Assembly: GCF_001724715.1 (NCBI RefSeq)
Contig: NZ_MEFG01000033.1
Coordinates: 1-56,995, forward strand
DNA: 56,995 nt
Source: Sphingomonas sp. SCN 67-18
GTDB taxonomy: Bacteria > Pseudomonadota > Alphaproteobacteria > Sphingomonadales > Sphingomonadaceae
Direction of reading: 5' to 3'
Positions 26,760 through 36,208 of the stretch are shown here, in pieces. How positions within the stretch are numbered: position 1 is the first letter of the stretch; every line of letters begins with the position of its first letter. Below the pieces are notes generated by a model. That model worked only from the letters and a program-made list of their open reading frames with translations. It was not told where the DNA came from and did not search any database. The translations under genes were made by a program, and so were the position numbers.

Positions 26760-27441
26760 GCAGCCCGGACATGCCGGACCTGATCGGCTGGGTGAAGGCG
26801 GAGCTGGGCCACAGCCCGGCCGACGCCGCCCTGTTCACCCGCGCGGTGACGCACGGCAGCCGCGACGAGGCGGATTATCAGCGGCTCGAATTTCTGGGCG
26901 ACCGGGTGCTGGGGCTCATCATCGCGCGCTGGCTGTTCGCGCAGTTCCCCGGCGAATCGGAAGGCAGCCTGTCGCGCCGGCTGAACGCGCTGGTTTCCGG
27001 CGAGACCTGCGCGGAGGTGGCGCGGGCGATCAACCTGCGGCCGCACCTGCGGCTGGGCAAGCAGGCGCGCGACGACGGCGCGGGCGACAGCGAGAATGTG
27101 CTGGGCGACGTGATCGAGGCGTTGCTGGGCGCGCTCTATATCGACGGCGGTTTCGACGCGGCCGACGCCTTCGTGCGCCGCGCCTGGGGGGACCGGGTGC
27201 AGACCCAGGACCGCGCCCCCCAGCATCCCAAATCGGCGTTGCAGGAATGGGCGGCGGCCAACCGGTCTATACCATCACCGACCGGTCCGGCCCGCACCAC
27301 AACCCGCGCTTCACGGTGAGCGTCGCCATTCCCCATGCCGGCGACGCCAGCGCCACCGGCGCGTCGAAGCAGGAGGCGGAGACCGCCGCGGCGCGCGCGC
27401 TGCTCGCCCAGCTGGCCGGGCGGGCGCCCGGGCGGGGATGA
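26756..27441 (+). pseudogene. rnc: ribonuclease III, frameshifted between catalytic and dsRNA-binding domains
   Basis: RNase III processes rRNA and other double-stranded RNAs. The catalytic domain is intact: signature RLEFLGDRVLGLIIARWLF and DVIEALLGALYIDGG with its acidic metal ligands. It begins at TTG 26756 (GGAG seven bases upstream, overlapping the lepB stop as TTGA) or ATG 26771. After LQEWAAANR this frame goes astray and stops at 27319. The dsRBD continues in another frame from about 27270 (VYTITDRSGPHHNPRFTV, ATGASKQEAETAAARALL) to 27441. One base, or 3n+1 bases, would have to be restored near 27268. This may be a real mutation or a sequencing error. Confidence 0.85.
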
Positions 27442-27472
27442 CGCGGCGGCGCGGCGCGTCTAAGGCACCGTC

Positions 27473-28372
27473 ATGAATTCATCCCAAAGTTGCGGCCTGG
27501 TGGCCGTCGTCGGCGCGCCCAATGCGGGCAAGTCCACCCTGGTCAACGCGCTGGTCGGCCAGAAGGTGGCCATCGTCAGCCCCAAGGCGCAGACCACGCG
27601 CACCCGCCTGATGGGCATCGCCATAGAGGGCGCGGCGCAGATCATGCTGGTCGACACGCCCGGCATTTTCGAGCCGCGCCGCCGGCTGGACCGCGCCATG
27701 GTGGCAGCCGCATGGGGCGGGACCACCGATGCGGACCTGATCGCCCTGGTGATCGACGCCAAGGCCGGGCTGGGGCCGAAGGTGATGACCATCGTCGAGA
27801 CGCTGAAGGGGCGGCGCGAGCCGAAGCTGCTGGTGCTCAACAAGGTCGACGTGTCCGACAAGGGCAAGCTGCTGATCCACGCCCGGCGGCTGACCGACGC
27901 CATCGCCTTCGACGCGGTGTTCATGGTCAGCGCCACGACGGGCGACGGCGTGGCCGACCTGAAGGCCGCGCTGGCCGCGCGGATGCCGGAGGGGCCGTGG
28001 CATTTCCCCGAGGACCAGGTGTCCGACGCGACAGACCGGCTGCTCGCCGCCGAGGTGACGCGCGAGCAGCTTTACCTCCAGCTCCACGCCGAGCTGCCCT
28101 ATGCCAGCGCGGTCGAGACCGAGAAATATGAGGAGCGGCCGGACGGATCGGTCGAGATCCACCAGCAGATACTGGTCGGCCGGCCTACCCAGAGGGCGAT
28201 CATCCTCGGCAAGGGCGGGGCGCAGATCAAGCAGATCGGCGCCCGCGCCCGCGCGCAGCTGAGCGAATTGATGGGCCGCAAGGTCCACCTCTATCTCCAC
28301 GTCAAGGTGAAGCCGGACTGGGACGAGGACCGCGGCGTCTATCGCGACATCGGGCTGGACTGGGTGGAATAG
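27473..28372 (+). CDS. era: Era GTPase
   Basis: Era is a GTPase that binds the 3' end of 16S rRNA during 30S maturation. The 299-residue protein has VVGAPNAGKSTLVNALVGQK (G1), a TTRTR-type G2, LVDTPGIF (G3) and LNKVDV (G4). A C-terminal KH domain has RAIILGKGGAQIKQIGARAR. It is the third gene of lepB-rnc-era and converges with the SugE gene ten bases away. Confidence 0.97.
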   Translation: MNSSQSCGLVAVVGAPNAGKSTLVNALVGQKVAIVSPKAQTTRTRLMGIAIEGAAQIMLVDTPGIFEPRRRLDRAMVAAAWGGTTDADLIALVIDAKAGLGPKVMTIVETLKGRREPKLLVLNKVDVSDKGKLLIHARRLTDAIAFDAVFMVSATTGDGVADLKAALAARMPEGPWHFPEDQVSDATDRLLAAEVTREQLYLQLHAELPYASAVETEKYEERPDGSVEIHQQILVGRPTQRAIILGKGGAQIKQIGARARAQLSELMGRKVHLYLHVKVKPDWDEDRGVYRDIGLDWVE

Positions 28373-28381
28373 CCCGCTGCC

Positions 28382-28702
28382 TCAGCCCGCGCTGGACAGC
28401 TTCATCAGCACGATGCCGCCGACGATGAGCAGCGCCGCCAGGATGCGCAGCGCGCCCGCCGGTTCGCCCAATATGGCGATGCCGACCAGAAAGGCGCCGA
28501 CCGCGCCGATGCCGGTCCAGATGGTGTAGGCGGTGCCCAGCGGCAGCGATTTCATGGCGACCGACAGCAGCGCGAAGCTGGCGACCATGGTGCTGATGGT
28601 GACGAGCGAGGGGACGATGCGGGTGAAGCCCTGCGATTGCTTCATCGCGAACGCCCAGACGATTTCCAGAATGCCGGCGACCGCCAGACAGACCCAAGCC
28701 AT
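28382..28702 (-). CDS. sugE: SMR-family guanidinium exporter (SugE/Gdx)
   Basis: This 106-residue protein has four membrane helices and forms a dual-topology dimer that exports guanidinium in exchange for protons. Residues I recall as defining the Gdx substrate site are all present at the expected numbers: Gly10, Glu13, Trp16, Ser42, Tyr59 and Trp62. This argues for the Gdx subtype rather than a Qac multidrug pump. AGGAG lies upstream of ATG 28702. Two hairpins resembling a guanidine-II riboswitch precede it. Confidence 0.9.
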   Translation of the reverse strand: MAWVCLAVAGILEIVWAFAMKQSQGFTRIVPSLVTISTMVASFALLSVAMKSLPLGTAYTIWTGIGAVGAFLVGIAILGEPAGALRILAALLIVGGIVLMKLSSAG

Positions 28703-28726
28703 GACGACTCTCCTTGCGAAAAGAGC

Positions 28727-28772
28727 CGGGCCGTCCCGATTTGCTTTCCCGTGATGGGCGAGGGCGTCCTCG
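28727..28772 (-). promoter_or_regulatory. candidate guanidine-II (mini-ykkC) riboswitch
   Basis: On the minus strand, just before the sugE ribosome site, there are two small hairpins. The first is CGAGG-ACGC-CCTCG (28759-28772) and the second is CGGG-ACGG-CCCG (28727-28738), 20 bases apart. The guanidine-II class consists of two stem-loops with ACGR loops upstream of SMR transporter genes. The second loop matches exactly; the first is ACGC, one base off. Ligand binding would sequester or free the ribosome site for sugE. Confidence 0.6.
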
Positions 28773-28839
28773 TGCGCTTATTCTAGAAGATCGGCCGCCC
28801 CGGTCAATCCGGGCGCGGCCGGCCCTGCGCAAGGGGCGG

Positions 28840-29568
28840 TTATTTGCGCGCCCGCCGCCGGCGCGGCGTCTCCGTCGTCGGGAACAGGTCCTCATGCTGG
28901 GCCAGTTCCAGCCGGGTGCGGCGGATATGCTCCATCAGCAGGTTGCCGGCGCCCCGCGCGTCGCGGCGGCGGATGGCGTCGACGATCAGCCGGTGCTCGG
29001 CATGGATGATCCAGTTGCGCTCGCGCCCCAGCAGCTTGGTGAAGGCGCGGCGATAATGCTGGGTGGTGTTCCAGAACCGTTCGATCATCTGCAGCAGCTG
29101 GTGCATGTCGGCATGGCGGTAGGAGGCGAGGTGGAACTGGCGGTCCAGCCGCAGGAATGTTTCCGTGTCCGGGCTGTCCACCATATCCTCGGCCAGCGCG
29201 GCGAGGGCGACGATTTCCGCATCCGACAGGCGCGGCACCGATTCCTCCAACGCCAGCGGCTCTATCCGTTCGCGGATGCGATAGACCTCAAGGCATTCCT
29301 TCAGGTCCAGCCGGGCCACCCAGGCGCCGCTGCTGGGCTTCAGCACCACCAGCCCGTCGCTTTCCAGGCGGGCCAGCGCGCCGCGCACCGGGATGCGGCT
29401 GACGGCGAAGCGGGTGGCGAGCTCTTCCTGGCCGATGCGGCTGCCCGGGGCCAGCTCGCCGGACAGGATCAGCGCGCGCAGTTCGTCCGTCACCCGCTGG
29501 GTGCTGAGCGCGCTCTCGCTCGCCGGTGCGCCGTCGAAATCCGAAAGATCGTTCACCCTGATCCTCAT
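28840..29568 (-). CDS. GntR-family (FCD/FadR-type) transcriptional regulator
   Basis: This 242-residue protein has an N-terminal winged helix (TDELRALILSGELAPGSRIG, VSRIPVRGALARLESDG). An all-helical FCD ligand domain follows, with metal-site residues such as DRQFHLASYRHA and AEHRLIVDAI. It lies 53 bases after the VOC gene on the same strand and is divergent from the 2-oxoacid dehydrogenase operon. It is the probable repressor of both. The C-terminus is unusually basic (RRRRARK). Confidence 0.9.
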   Translation of the reverse strand: MRIRVNDLSDFDGAPASESALSTQRVTDELRALILSGELAPGSRIGQEELATRFAVSRIPVRGALARLESDGLVVLKPSSGAWVARLDLKECLEVYRIRERIEPLALEESVPRLSDAEIVALAALAEDMVDSPDTETFLRLDRQFHLASYRHADMHQLLQMIERFWNTTQHYRRAFTKLLGRERNWIIHAEHRLIVDAIRRRDARGAGNLLMEHIRRTRLELAQHEDLFPTTETPRRRRARK

Positions 29569-29621
29569 CCCTTTGGTGCGTGCCGGGCGTGTCTACAGCA
29601 TCGCCGGGCGCTCTGTCATGT

Positions 29622-30170
29622 TCAGGCCGCCGGATCGGCCGGGTGCCACAGGCGCATCGCCGTATCGCGCTCATAGCCCTTGCCGCCGGGGAAGCTGACC
29701 ATTTCCAGCTGCATTCCCCACGGGGTCAGGAAATAGACCCAGGTCTGGCCCGCGCTCGGCCCTTCGTGGCGGATCGTCGGCTCGCCCAATATGGTGAGGC
29801 CATGGCCCTTGAGATAGGCCAGAGCGGCATCGAAATCGTCGACATAGAAGGCGAGGTGATGGCCGCCGACATCGCTGTTGCGCGGCGGATCGGCGCGGCG
29901 GTCCGGGCCGCTATATTCGAATATCTCGAAATTGGGGCCGAAGCCGCAGCGGAAGAAGCGCAGTTCCTTCACCTCGGCGCGGGGGTGGACGTTCAGGTGG
30001 CGGGTCATCCAGTCGCCGTCCGGGTCGCGGAACGGCCCCAGCCGATACACATAATCGCAGCCGATCACATCGACGAAGAAGCGGGTCGCCTGTTCGATGT
30101 CGGGCACCGTGAAGCCGATATGTTCCACCCCGCGCAGACCCGGAACGCCCCTTTTGCCGTTGCCGTCCAT
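29622..30170 (-). CDS. VOC-family (glyoxalase/extradiol dioxygenase-fold) enzyme
   Basis: This 182-residue protein has two VOC modules. Likely metal ligands are His in GVEHIGFTVPD, His in GGHHLAFYVDD and Glu in MQLEMVSFPGG. The start is ATG 30170, with GGAAGG six bases upstream; further starts lie at 30176 and a TTG at 30200. VOC enzymes include lactoylglutathione lyases, epimerases and ring-cleaving dioxygenases. The metal site is present but the reaction cannot be read from sequence. Its place beside the GntR and E1-E2 genes suggests catabolism. Confidence 0.82.
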   Translation of the reverse strand: MDGNGKRGVPGLRGVEHIGFTVPDIEQATRFFVDVIGCDYVYRLGPFRDPDGDWMTRHLNVHPRAEVKELRFFRCGFGPNFEIFEYSGPDRRADPPRNSDVGGHHLAFYVDDFDAALAYLKGHGLTILGEPTIRHEGPSAGQTWVYFLTPWGMQLEMVSFPGGKGYERDTAMRLWHPADPAA

Positions 30171-30200
30171 AACCATCCTTCCATCCCCGTTCGGATACAA

Positions 30201-30323
30201 AGAATGGAATAATCACCAAATCAACTGCGTTTTCCAGAGAAAAATGACATAATTGGATCCCATATATTGACAAACCGGCTGGTGCGTGGTTTTCCGGGGC
30301 TAACAACATAATGAGAGAATGAC
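30201..30323. promoter_or_regulatory. AT-rich divergent control region between VOC/GntR and E1-E2 operons
   Basis: This stretch is much richer in A and T than the rest of the window. It contains a TTTTC-CAGA-GAAAA dyad near 30230 and ATATATTGACAAAC near 30263. It should hold the promoters for both operons and possibly the GntR operator, but I cannot assign exact boxes. Confidence 0.45.
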
Positions 30324-32513
30324 GTGAAAAAGGCCCGGATCCAGACCCTCGCGCCCTCCAGTCCGTGGGTTCAGCTCGCCACCACGTCGGACGACTGGGC
30401 CGATGCGGATCCAAAGCTGCTGAACAGCATGTTGACGTCGATGGTGCTGGTTCGCACCTTCGAGGAGAAGGTGCTTGAGCTGGCCGGGCAGGGGCTGGTG
30501 CACGGCCCCGCCCATTCCGCCATCGGGCAGGAGGGCGGATCGACCGGTTCGGTGCTCGCCATGCGGGGCAGCGACCAGATCAACGGGTCGCACCGCGCCC
30601 ATCACCAGTTCCTTGCCAAGGCGCTGCATTATGCGGAGCCGGACGGCATGGCCGCGACCGCGCCGTTCAGCGCGGACGTGCGGACCATCTCGCAGACCGC
30701 GCTGGCCGAAATTCTGGGGCTGGCGCAGGGCTATTGCCGGGGGCGGGGCGGATCGATGCACCTGCGCTGGGCGGAATCCGGCAACCTCGGCACCAACGCC
30801 ATCGTGGGCGGCGGCGTGCCGATGGCGGCGGGCGCGGCCTGGGCGCACAAGCGGGCCGGGACCGGCGATGTCGCCTTCACCTATTTCGGCGACGGCGCGG
30901 TGAACATCGGATCCGTGCTGGAGACGATGAACCTGGCCGCCGCGTGGAAGCTGCCGCTCTGCTTCTTCATCGAGAACAACCGCTATGCCGTTTCCACCAA
31001 TGTCGAGGAGGTGACGGCGGAGCCGCGCCTTTCCGCGCGCGGGCTGGCGTTCGGCATTCCCGCCTGGAAGGTGGACGGCATGGACCCGCTGGCGGTCCAC
31101 CTGGCCGCGAAGGAAGCCGTGGCGCGGATGCGGGCGGGCGAAGGCCCGACCATCATCGAGGCGGACGTCTATCGTTTCTTCCACCAGAACGGCCCGCTGC
31201 CGGGCAGCGCCTTTGGCTATCGCACCAAGGACGAGGAGAAGGCGTGGCGCGCCCGCGACCCGATCGACCGGGTGGCGAACGAGATGACCAGCCGCCAGCT
31301 GATCGGCGAAGATGCGGTGGCCGACCTGAAGGCGCGGGCGAAGGCGCTGATGGACAGCGTCGCCGGCGAGCTGATCGAGGAGCATGAGGGCAAGCGCCGC
31401 ATCGTCCCCGCGCTGTGGCCGTCGCCCGATTTCCGCGATTTCGGCGTGCGCGGCGACCTGTCCGAACTGGCCGGTGCGCGCGTGGTCGAGATGGAGGATT
31501 TCAAGGGCGAGATCACCGAGGCCCGCTTTGTCGATGTCGTCGCCGACGTGATGGACCGGCGGATGAGCCAGGATGACCGCATCGTCGTGATGGGCGAGGA
31601 CGTCCACCGGCTGAAGGGCGGCACCAACGGCGCGACGCGCGGCCTTTCCACCGCCTATCCCGACCGGGTGCTGGGCACGCCGATTGCGGAGAACGCCTTT
31701 GCCGGGCTGGCCGGCGGCATCGCCATGGACGGCCGCTATCTGCCGGTGGTCGAATTCATGTACCCCGATTTCATGTGGGTGGCGGCGGACCAGGTGTTCA
31801 ACCAGATCGCCAAGGCGCGCCACATGTTCGGCGGCGACAGCGAGATGCCGCTGGTGTTGCGCACCAAGGTGGCGATGGGCACCGGATATGGATCGCAGCA
31901 TTCGATGGACCCGGCCGGCATCTTCGCGACGTCGGTGGGCTGGCGCATCGTCGCGCCGTCGACCCCCTATGACTATGTCGGCCTGATGAACAGCGCGCTG
32001 GCCTGCAAGGACCCGGTGCTCGTGCTGGAGCATGTCGACCTGTACAACGCCAAGGGTCCGGCGCCGGTGGGCGACCTTGATTACCATATCCCGCTGGGCA
32101 AGGCGAAGCGGGTGCGCCGGGGCGAGAATGTGACCATCCTCACCTATCTGGCGATGGTCCGCCCGGTGGTGGAGGCGGTGGAGCGGCTGGGCATTTCGGC
32201 CGACGTGATCGACCTGCGCTCGCTCGACCGCGCCGGGATCGACTGGGAGACGATCGAGGAATCGCTGGACCGGACCGGCAATGTGCTGATCGTGGAACAG
32301 GGGTCGATCGGCACATCCTATGGCGGCTGGCTGGCCGACGCGATCCAGACGCGCTGTTTCGACATGCTCGACCAGCCGGTGCGCCGCGCCCATGGCGGGG
32401 AGGCGTCGCCCAGCATCTCCAAGGTGCTTGAGGCCGCCGCCTGCTGCAGCCCGGCCGACATCGAGGCCGCGCTGCTGAGCGTGATGGCCGATCAGGGGCT
32501 GGCGCTCGCCTGA
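30324..32513 (+). CDS. thiamine-diphosphate 2-oxoacid dehydrogenase E1, fused alpha and beta subunits
   Basis: This 729-residue protein has the E1-alpha domain (about 20-340) with the ThDP motif GDGAVNIG...ENN and GCRGRGGSMHL-type sequence (YCRGRGGSMHLRW). The E1-beta domain (about 395-729) follows, with VMGEDVHRLKGGTNGATRGL, FAGLAGGIAMDGRYLPVVEF and HGGEASPSISKVLEAA. Alpha and beta are usually separate genes in acetoin, pyruvate and branched-chain complexes, so the fusion is notable. Start GTG 30324 has GAGAG about nine bases upstream. It is the first gene of a six-gene operon with E2. The substrate 2-oxoacid or diketone is unknown. Confidence 0.9.
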   Translation: MKKARIQTLAPSSPWVQLATTSDDWADADPKLLNSMLTSMVLVRTFEEKVLELAGQGLVHGPAHSAIGQEGGSTGSVLAMRGSDQINGSHRAHHQFLAKALHYAEPDGMAATAPFSADVRTISQTALAEILGLAQGYCRGRGGSMHLRWAESGNLGTNAIVGGGVPMAAGAAWAHKRAGTGDVAFTYFGDGAVNIGSVLETMNLAAAWKLPLCFFIENNRYAVSTNVEEVTAEPRLSARGLAFGIPAWKVDGMDPLAVHLAAKEAVARMRAGEGPTIIEADVYRFFHQNGPLPGSAFGYRTKDEEKAWRARDPIDRVANEMTSRQLIGEDAVADLKARAKALMDSVAGELIEEHEGKRRIVPALWPSPDFRDFGVRGDLSELAGARVVEMEDFKGEITEARFVDVVADVMDRRMSQDDRIVVMGEDVHRLKGGTNGATRGLSTAYPDRVLGTPIAENAFAGLAGGIAMDGRYLPVVEFMYPDFMWVAADQVFNQIAKARHMFGGDSEMPLVLRTKVAMGTGYGSQHSMDPAGIFATSVGWRIVAPSTPYDYVGLMNSALACKDPVLVLEHVDLYNAKGPAPVGDLDYHIPLGKAKRVRRGENVTILTYLAMVRPVVEAVERLGISADVIDLRSLDRAGIDWETIEESLDRTGNVLIVEQGSIGTSYGGWLADAIQTRCFDMLDQPVRRAHGGEASPSISKVLEAAACCSPADIEAALLSVMADQGLALA

Positions 32514-32533
32514 GCGCCCCGGGGAGAACGGAT

Positions 32534-33793
32534 ATGCCCACGACGATCATGATGCCGGCGCTCTCGGCGGGGATGGAGGAAGGCACCATCGCCCGCTGGC
32601 TGAAGGCGGCCGGCGATGCGGTGGCGAAAGGCGACGTGATCGTCGAGATCGAGACCGACAAGGCGACGATGGAATATGAGGCGGAGGCGGATGGCGTGCT
32701 GGGCGCCATCGTCGCCGCGGACGGGGCTACCGTGCCGGTCAACGCGCCGATCGCGGTGCTGCTGGCGGCGGGCGAGAGCGCGTCGGCGCCGGGCGGCGAT
32801 GCGGCGCCTGCCGCAGCTGCGCCCGCCCCGGCACCCGCCGCGACTGCGCCTGCCCCGCGCGCGGAACCGGAGGTCGCGGAGCGCCGGGCCGAGGCGCGGC
32901 CGACGCGGATCGCCGCCTCGCCGCTCGCCCGGCGGATCGCGCGCGATCGCGGCGTCGCGCTTGAAGGATTGACGGGCAGCGGCGCGCGCGGGCGGATTGT
33001 GCGCGTCGATGTCGAACAGGCTTCCAGAACGGCGATGGCTGCCCCCGTCGCCGCTGTTGCGCCACCGGATGCCCAGCCGGTGGCGCAACGCCCCACGCCG
33101 CAGCGCCCGGATGCACCGCACCACGCCGTGCCCAACAGCGGCGTCCGCAAGGTCATCGCCCGCCGGCTGAGCGAGGCGAAGGCGACCATCCCGCATTTCT
33201 ACCTGAACGCCAGTTGCGAGATCGACGCGCTGCTCGACCTGCGCAAGCGGCTGAACGCGGCGGGGCCGCACAAGCTGTCGATCAACGATTTCGTCATCAA
33301 GGCGGCGGCGATCGCGCTGCGCCAGGTGCCGGAGGCCAATGCGGCGTGGACCGACGAGGCGATCCTGATGTTCGACGATGTCGACATCTCCGTCGCCGTC
33401 GCCACGGACGGCGGGCTGATCACGCCCATCGTCCGCCAGGCGGACCGCAAGGGGCTGGCGACCATCTCAGCGGAGGTGCGCGCGCTGGCCGAGCGCGCCC
33501 GCGACGGCAAGCTGCAGCCCGGCGACTATCAGGGCGGCGGCTTCACCATATCCAATCTTGGCATGTACGGCGTCGAATCCTTCGCCGCGATCATCAACCC
33601 GCCGCAGAGCTGTATCCTGGCGGTCGGCGCCGCGGAGCGGCGGCCGGTGATCCGCGACGATGCCTGCGTGCCCGCCACGGTGATGCAATGCACCCTCTCC
33701 GTCGATCACCGGTCGGTGGACGGCGCGGTCGGCGCGCGCTGGCTGGCGGCGTTCAAATCCCTGCTGGAGCAGCCGCTCCAGCTGATGCTGTAG
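32534..33793 (+). CDS. dihydrolipoamide acyltransferase E2
   Basis: This 419-residue protein has one lipoyl domain (about 1-78) with lipoyl-lysine in [12 protein letters not shown]. An Ala/Pro-rich linker follows, then a peripheral-subunit-binding domain ([27 protein letters not shown]). The catalytic domain ends with [16 protein letters not shown] and [14 protein letters not shown], which contains the catalytic His and Asp. It transfers the acyl group from E1 to CoA. GGGGAG lies before ATG 32534. An E3 dehydrogenase is not encoded in the window, so E3 must come from elsewhere. Confidence 0.93.
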   Translation: MPTTIMMPALSAGMEEGTIARWLKAAGDAVAKGDVIVEIETDKATMEYEAEADGVLGAIVAADGATVPVNAPIAVLLAAGESASAPGGDAAPAAAAPAPAPAATAPAPRAEPEVAERRAEARPTRIAASPLARRIARDRGVALEGLTGSGARGRIVRVDVEQASRTAMAAPVAAVAPPDAQPVAQRPTPQRPDAPHHAVPNSGVRKVIARRLSEAKATIPHFYLNASCEIDALLDLRKRLNAAGPHKLSINDFVIKAAAIALRQVPEANAAWTDEAILMFDDVDISVAVATDGGLITPIVRQADRKGLATISAEVRALAERARDGKLQPGDYQGGGFTISNLGMYGVESFAAIINPPQSCILAVGAAERRPVIRDDACVPATVMQCTLSVDHRSVDGAVGARWLAAFKSLLEQPLQLML

Positions 33794-33806
33794 GACTTGC
33801 GTTGAA

Positions 33807-35252
33807 ATGGTGACCCTTGCCGACCCCGCCTTGCTTCGCGAGGCCTGCTACATCGGCGGCCGCTGGACCGGCGAAGCCACCCAGGACGTGATCGACCCCG
33901 CCACCGGCGAGGCGCTGGCGCAGGTGCCCCGGCTGGGCCGGGCGGAGACGGAAGCCGCCATTGCCGCCGCGGAGGCCGCGCTGCCGGCATGGCGGGCGCG
34001 CACGGCGCGCGACCGGGCGGCCATATTGCGCCGCTGGTATGAGCTGATCGGCGCGGCGACGGAGGATCTGGCGCTGATCCTGAGCCGCGAGCAGGGCAAG
34101 CCGCTGGCCGAGGCGCGCGGCGAGATCGGCTATGCCGCCAGCTTCATCGAATGGTTCGCCGAAGAGGCGAAGCGCGTTTACGGCGAGACCATCCCCAGCC
34201 CGCATGCCGACCGGCGGATCGTCGTCATCAGCCAGCCGGTGGGCGTGACCGCAGCGATCACGCCGTGGAATTTCCCGTCCGCGATGATCACGCGCAAGGC
34301 CGGTCCCGCGCTGGCGGCCGGTTGCACCATGGTGCTGAAGCCCGCCAGCCAGACACCGCTTTCCGCGCTGGCGCTGGCCGCGCTGGCCGAGCGCGCCGGC
34401 GTGCCCGCCGGGGTGTTCAACGTGGTCACCGGCAGCGCGGGCGAGATTGGCGGGGCGCTGACCGCCAGCCCGGTGGTGCGCAAGATCAGCTTCACCGGGT
34501 CCACCGAGATCGGCCGGCTGCTGATGCGGCAGAGCGCCGATACGGTGAAGAAGGTTTCGATGGAGCTGGGCGGCAATGCGCCCTTCATCGTGTTCGACGA
34601 TGCCGATCTGGATGCCGCCGTCGAAGGGGTGATGCAGTCCAAATATCGCAACAGCGGCCAGACCTGCGTGTGCGTGAACCGCGTGTTCGTGCAGCGCGGC
34701 GTGGCGGACCGCTTTGTCGCCCGCCTGTCGGAAGCAGTGGCGGCGCTGCAATGCGGGCACGGCATGGACGCCGGGGTGACGCAGGGGCCGTTGATTGACC
34801 TCGCGGCGGTGGAGAAGGTCGAGGAGCATATCGCCGACGCCGTCGCCGGTGGCGCGCGCGTGGCGCTGGGCGGGAAACGCCATGCGCTGGGCGGCACCTT
34901 CTTCGAGCCGACCGTGCTCACCGGCTGCACTCCCGCCATGCTGGTGGCGCGTGAGGAGACGTTCGGCCCGGTCGCGTCCGTCTTCGTCTTCGACAGCGAG
35001 GAGGAAGTGCTGGCGTTGGCCAACGATACCGAATTCGGCCTGGCCGGTTATTTCTACAGCCGGGACATCGGCCGCGTCTGGCGGGTGGCGGAGGCGCTGG
35101 AATGCGGCATGGTGGGCATCAACACCGGGCTGATCTCGTCCGAGGTGGTGCCGTTCGGCGGGATCAAGCAATCCGGGGTGGGGCGCGAAGGCTCCCGCCA
35201 CGGGATCGAGGATTATCTGGAAATCAAATATCTGTGCATGGCCGGCGTCTGA
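33807..35252 (+). CDS. aldehyde dehydrogenase, succinate-semialdehyde dehydrogenase type
   Basis: This 481-residue NAD(P)-dependent aldehyde dehydrogenase has the family signatures [31 protein letters not shown], the catalytic Glu in MELGGNAPF and catalytic Cys287 in [11 protein letters not shown]. It is close to GabD-type enzymes in length and in the PWNFP and [13 protein letters not shown] motifs. It starts 13 bases after E2. It probably oxidises an aldehyde intermediate of the pathway; the substrate is not determined by sequence. Confidence 0.92.
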   Translation: MVTLADPALLREACYIGGRWTGEATQDVIDPATGEALAQVPRLGRAETEAAIAAAEAALPAWRARTARDRAAILRRWYELIGAATEDLALILSREQGKPLAEARGEIGYAASFIEWFAEEAKRVYGETIPSPHADRRIVVISQPVGVTAAITPWNFPSAMITRKAGPALAAGCTMVLKPASQTPLSALALAALAERAGVPAGVFNVVTGSAGEIGGALTASPVVRKISFTGSTEIGRLLMRQSADTVKKVSMELGGNAPFIVFDDADLDAAVEGVMQSKYRNSGQTCVCVNRVFVQRGVADRFVARLSEAVAALQCGHGMDAGVTQGPLIDLAAVEKVEEHIADAVAGGARVALGGKRHALGGTFFEPTVLTGCTPAMLVAREETFGPVASVFVFDSEEEVLALANDTEFGLAGYFYSRDIGRVWRVAEALECGMVGINTGLISSEVVPFGGIKQSGVGREGSRHGIEDYLEIKYLCMAGV

Positions 35253-35289
35253 TCCGGCCCGCACGCAACGGAACAACGGGAGACATGAA

Positions 35290-36174
35290 ATGAAAGTCGC
35301 ATTTGTCGGTTTGGGAAAGATGGGCGTGGCGATGGCCGGGCAGATCCTGGCCGCCGGGCATGAGCTGGGCGTCTATAACCGCACCGCCGCCAAGGGTGAC
35401 GATCTGGTCGCCAAGGGCGCGACGCGGCTGGCGAGCGTGGCGGATGCCGCCGCCTTTGCCGATGTCGTCGTCTCGATGGTGGAAAACGACAAGGCGCTGG
35501 CCGCGGTGACGCTGGGCGAGGGCGGCCTTGCCGCCGGGCTGGCCAAGGGCGGCGTCCATGTCGCCATGGGCACGCACAGCATCGCGCTCATCAAGCAGAT
35601 CACCGAGGCGCACGAGGCCGCCGGCCAGCAGTTCATCAGCGCGCCGGTGATGGGCCGTCCGCCGGTCGCCGAGGCGGGCCAGCTGGGCATCGTCGCGGGC
35701 GGGCCGGCCGATGCCGTCGCCCGGGTGCAGCCGCTGTTCGACGCGATGGGCCGCCGCACCTACCCGGCGGGTCCGCTGCCGGTGAGCGCCGCCGCCGCCA
35801 AGATCGTCAATAATTTCCTGCTCGCCGCGTCCATCGAGGCGCTGGGCGAAGGCTTTGCGCTGGGCGAGAAGTGCGGCCTGCCGGGCGAGGCGCTGCTGGA
35901 AATATTGACCGACGGGCTGTTCTCCGCCCCGGCCTACAAGATTTACGGCAAGATCATCGTCGACAAGGGCTATTTCGGCGCGCCCGGCTTTGCCGCCACC
36001 ACCGGCCTGAAGGACGTGAACCTGGCGCTGGCCGCCGGCGAGGCGATGTCGGTGCCGCTGCCCAGCGCCAACATCTGCCGCGACCGGCTGCTCTCCGCCA
36101 TCGCCAACGGCCATTCCGGGGCCGACTGGTCGGTGATGGCGCACGAACAGGCCCGCGCCAGCGGCATCGCCTGA
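35290..36174 (+). CDS. NAD(P)-dependent beta-hydroxyacid dehydrogenase (3-hydroxyisobutyrate dehydrogenase family)
   Basis: This 294-residue protein has a Rossmann nucleotide-binding start FVGLGKMGVAMAGQILAAGH. Conserved elements of the family follow: substrate-binding FISAPVMGRPPVAEAGQLGI and the catalytic-lysine region AAAKIVNNFLLAASIEALGE. It oxidises 3-hydroxy acids or reduces semialdehydes, including succinic semialdehyde and tartronate semialdehyde. It lies directly after the aldehyde dehydrogenase, suggesting the two act on linked aldehyde and alcohol intermediates. Confidence 0.9.
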   Translation: MKVAFVGLGKMGVAMAGQILAAGHELGVYNRTAAKGDDLVAKGATRLASVADAAAFADVVVSMVENDKALAAVTLGEGGLAAGLAKGGVHVAMGTHSIALIKQITEAHEAAGQQFISAPVMGRPPVAEAGQLGIVAGGPADAVARVQPLFDAMGRRTYPAGPLPVSAAAAKIVNNFLLAASIEALGEGFALGEKCGLPGEALLEILTDGLFSAPAYKIYGKIIVDKGYFGAPGFAATTGLKDVNLALAAGEAMSVPLPSANICRDRLLSAIANGHSGADWSVMAHEQARASGIA

Positions 36175-36208
36175 ACCGACCGCACCGAAGCCAGAGAAGG
36201 AACCCGTC

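Noticed and set aside
27240-27290. Programmed -1 frameshifting in rnc.
   Set aside because: There is no slippery heptamer or obvious stimulatory stem at the switch, and RNase III is not known to be made this way. A deletion or base-calling error is simpler.
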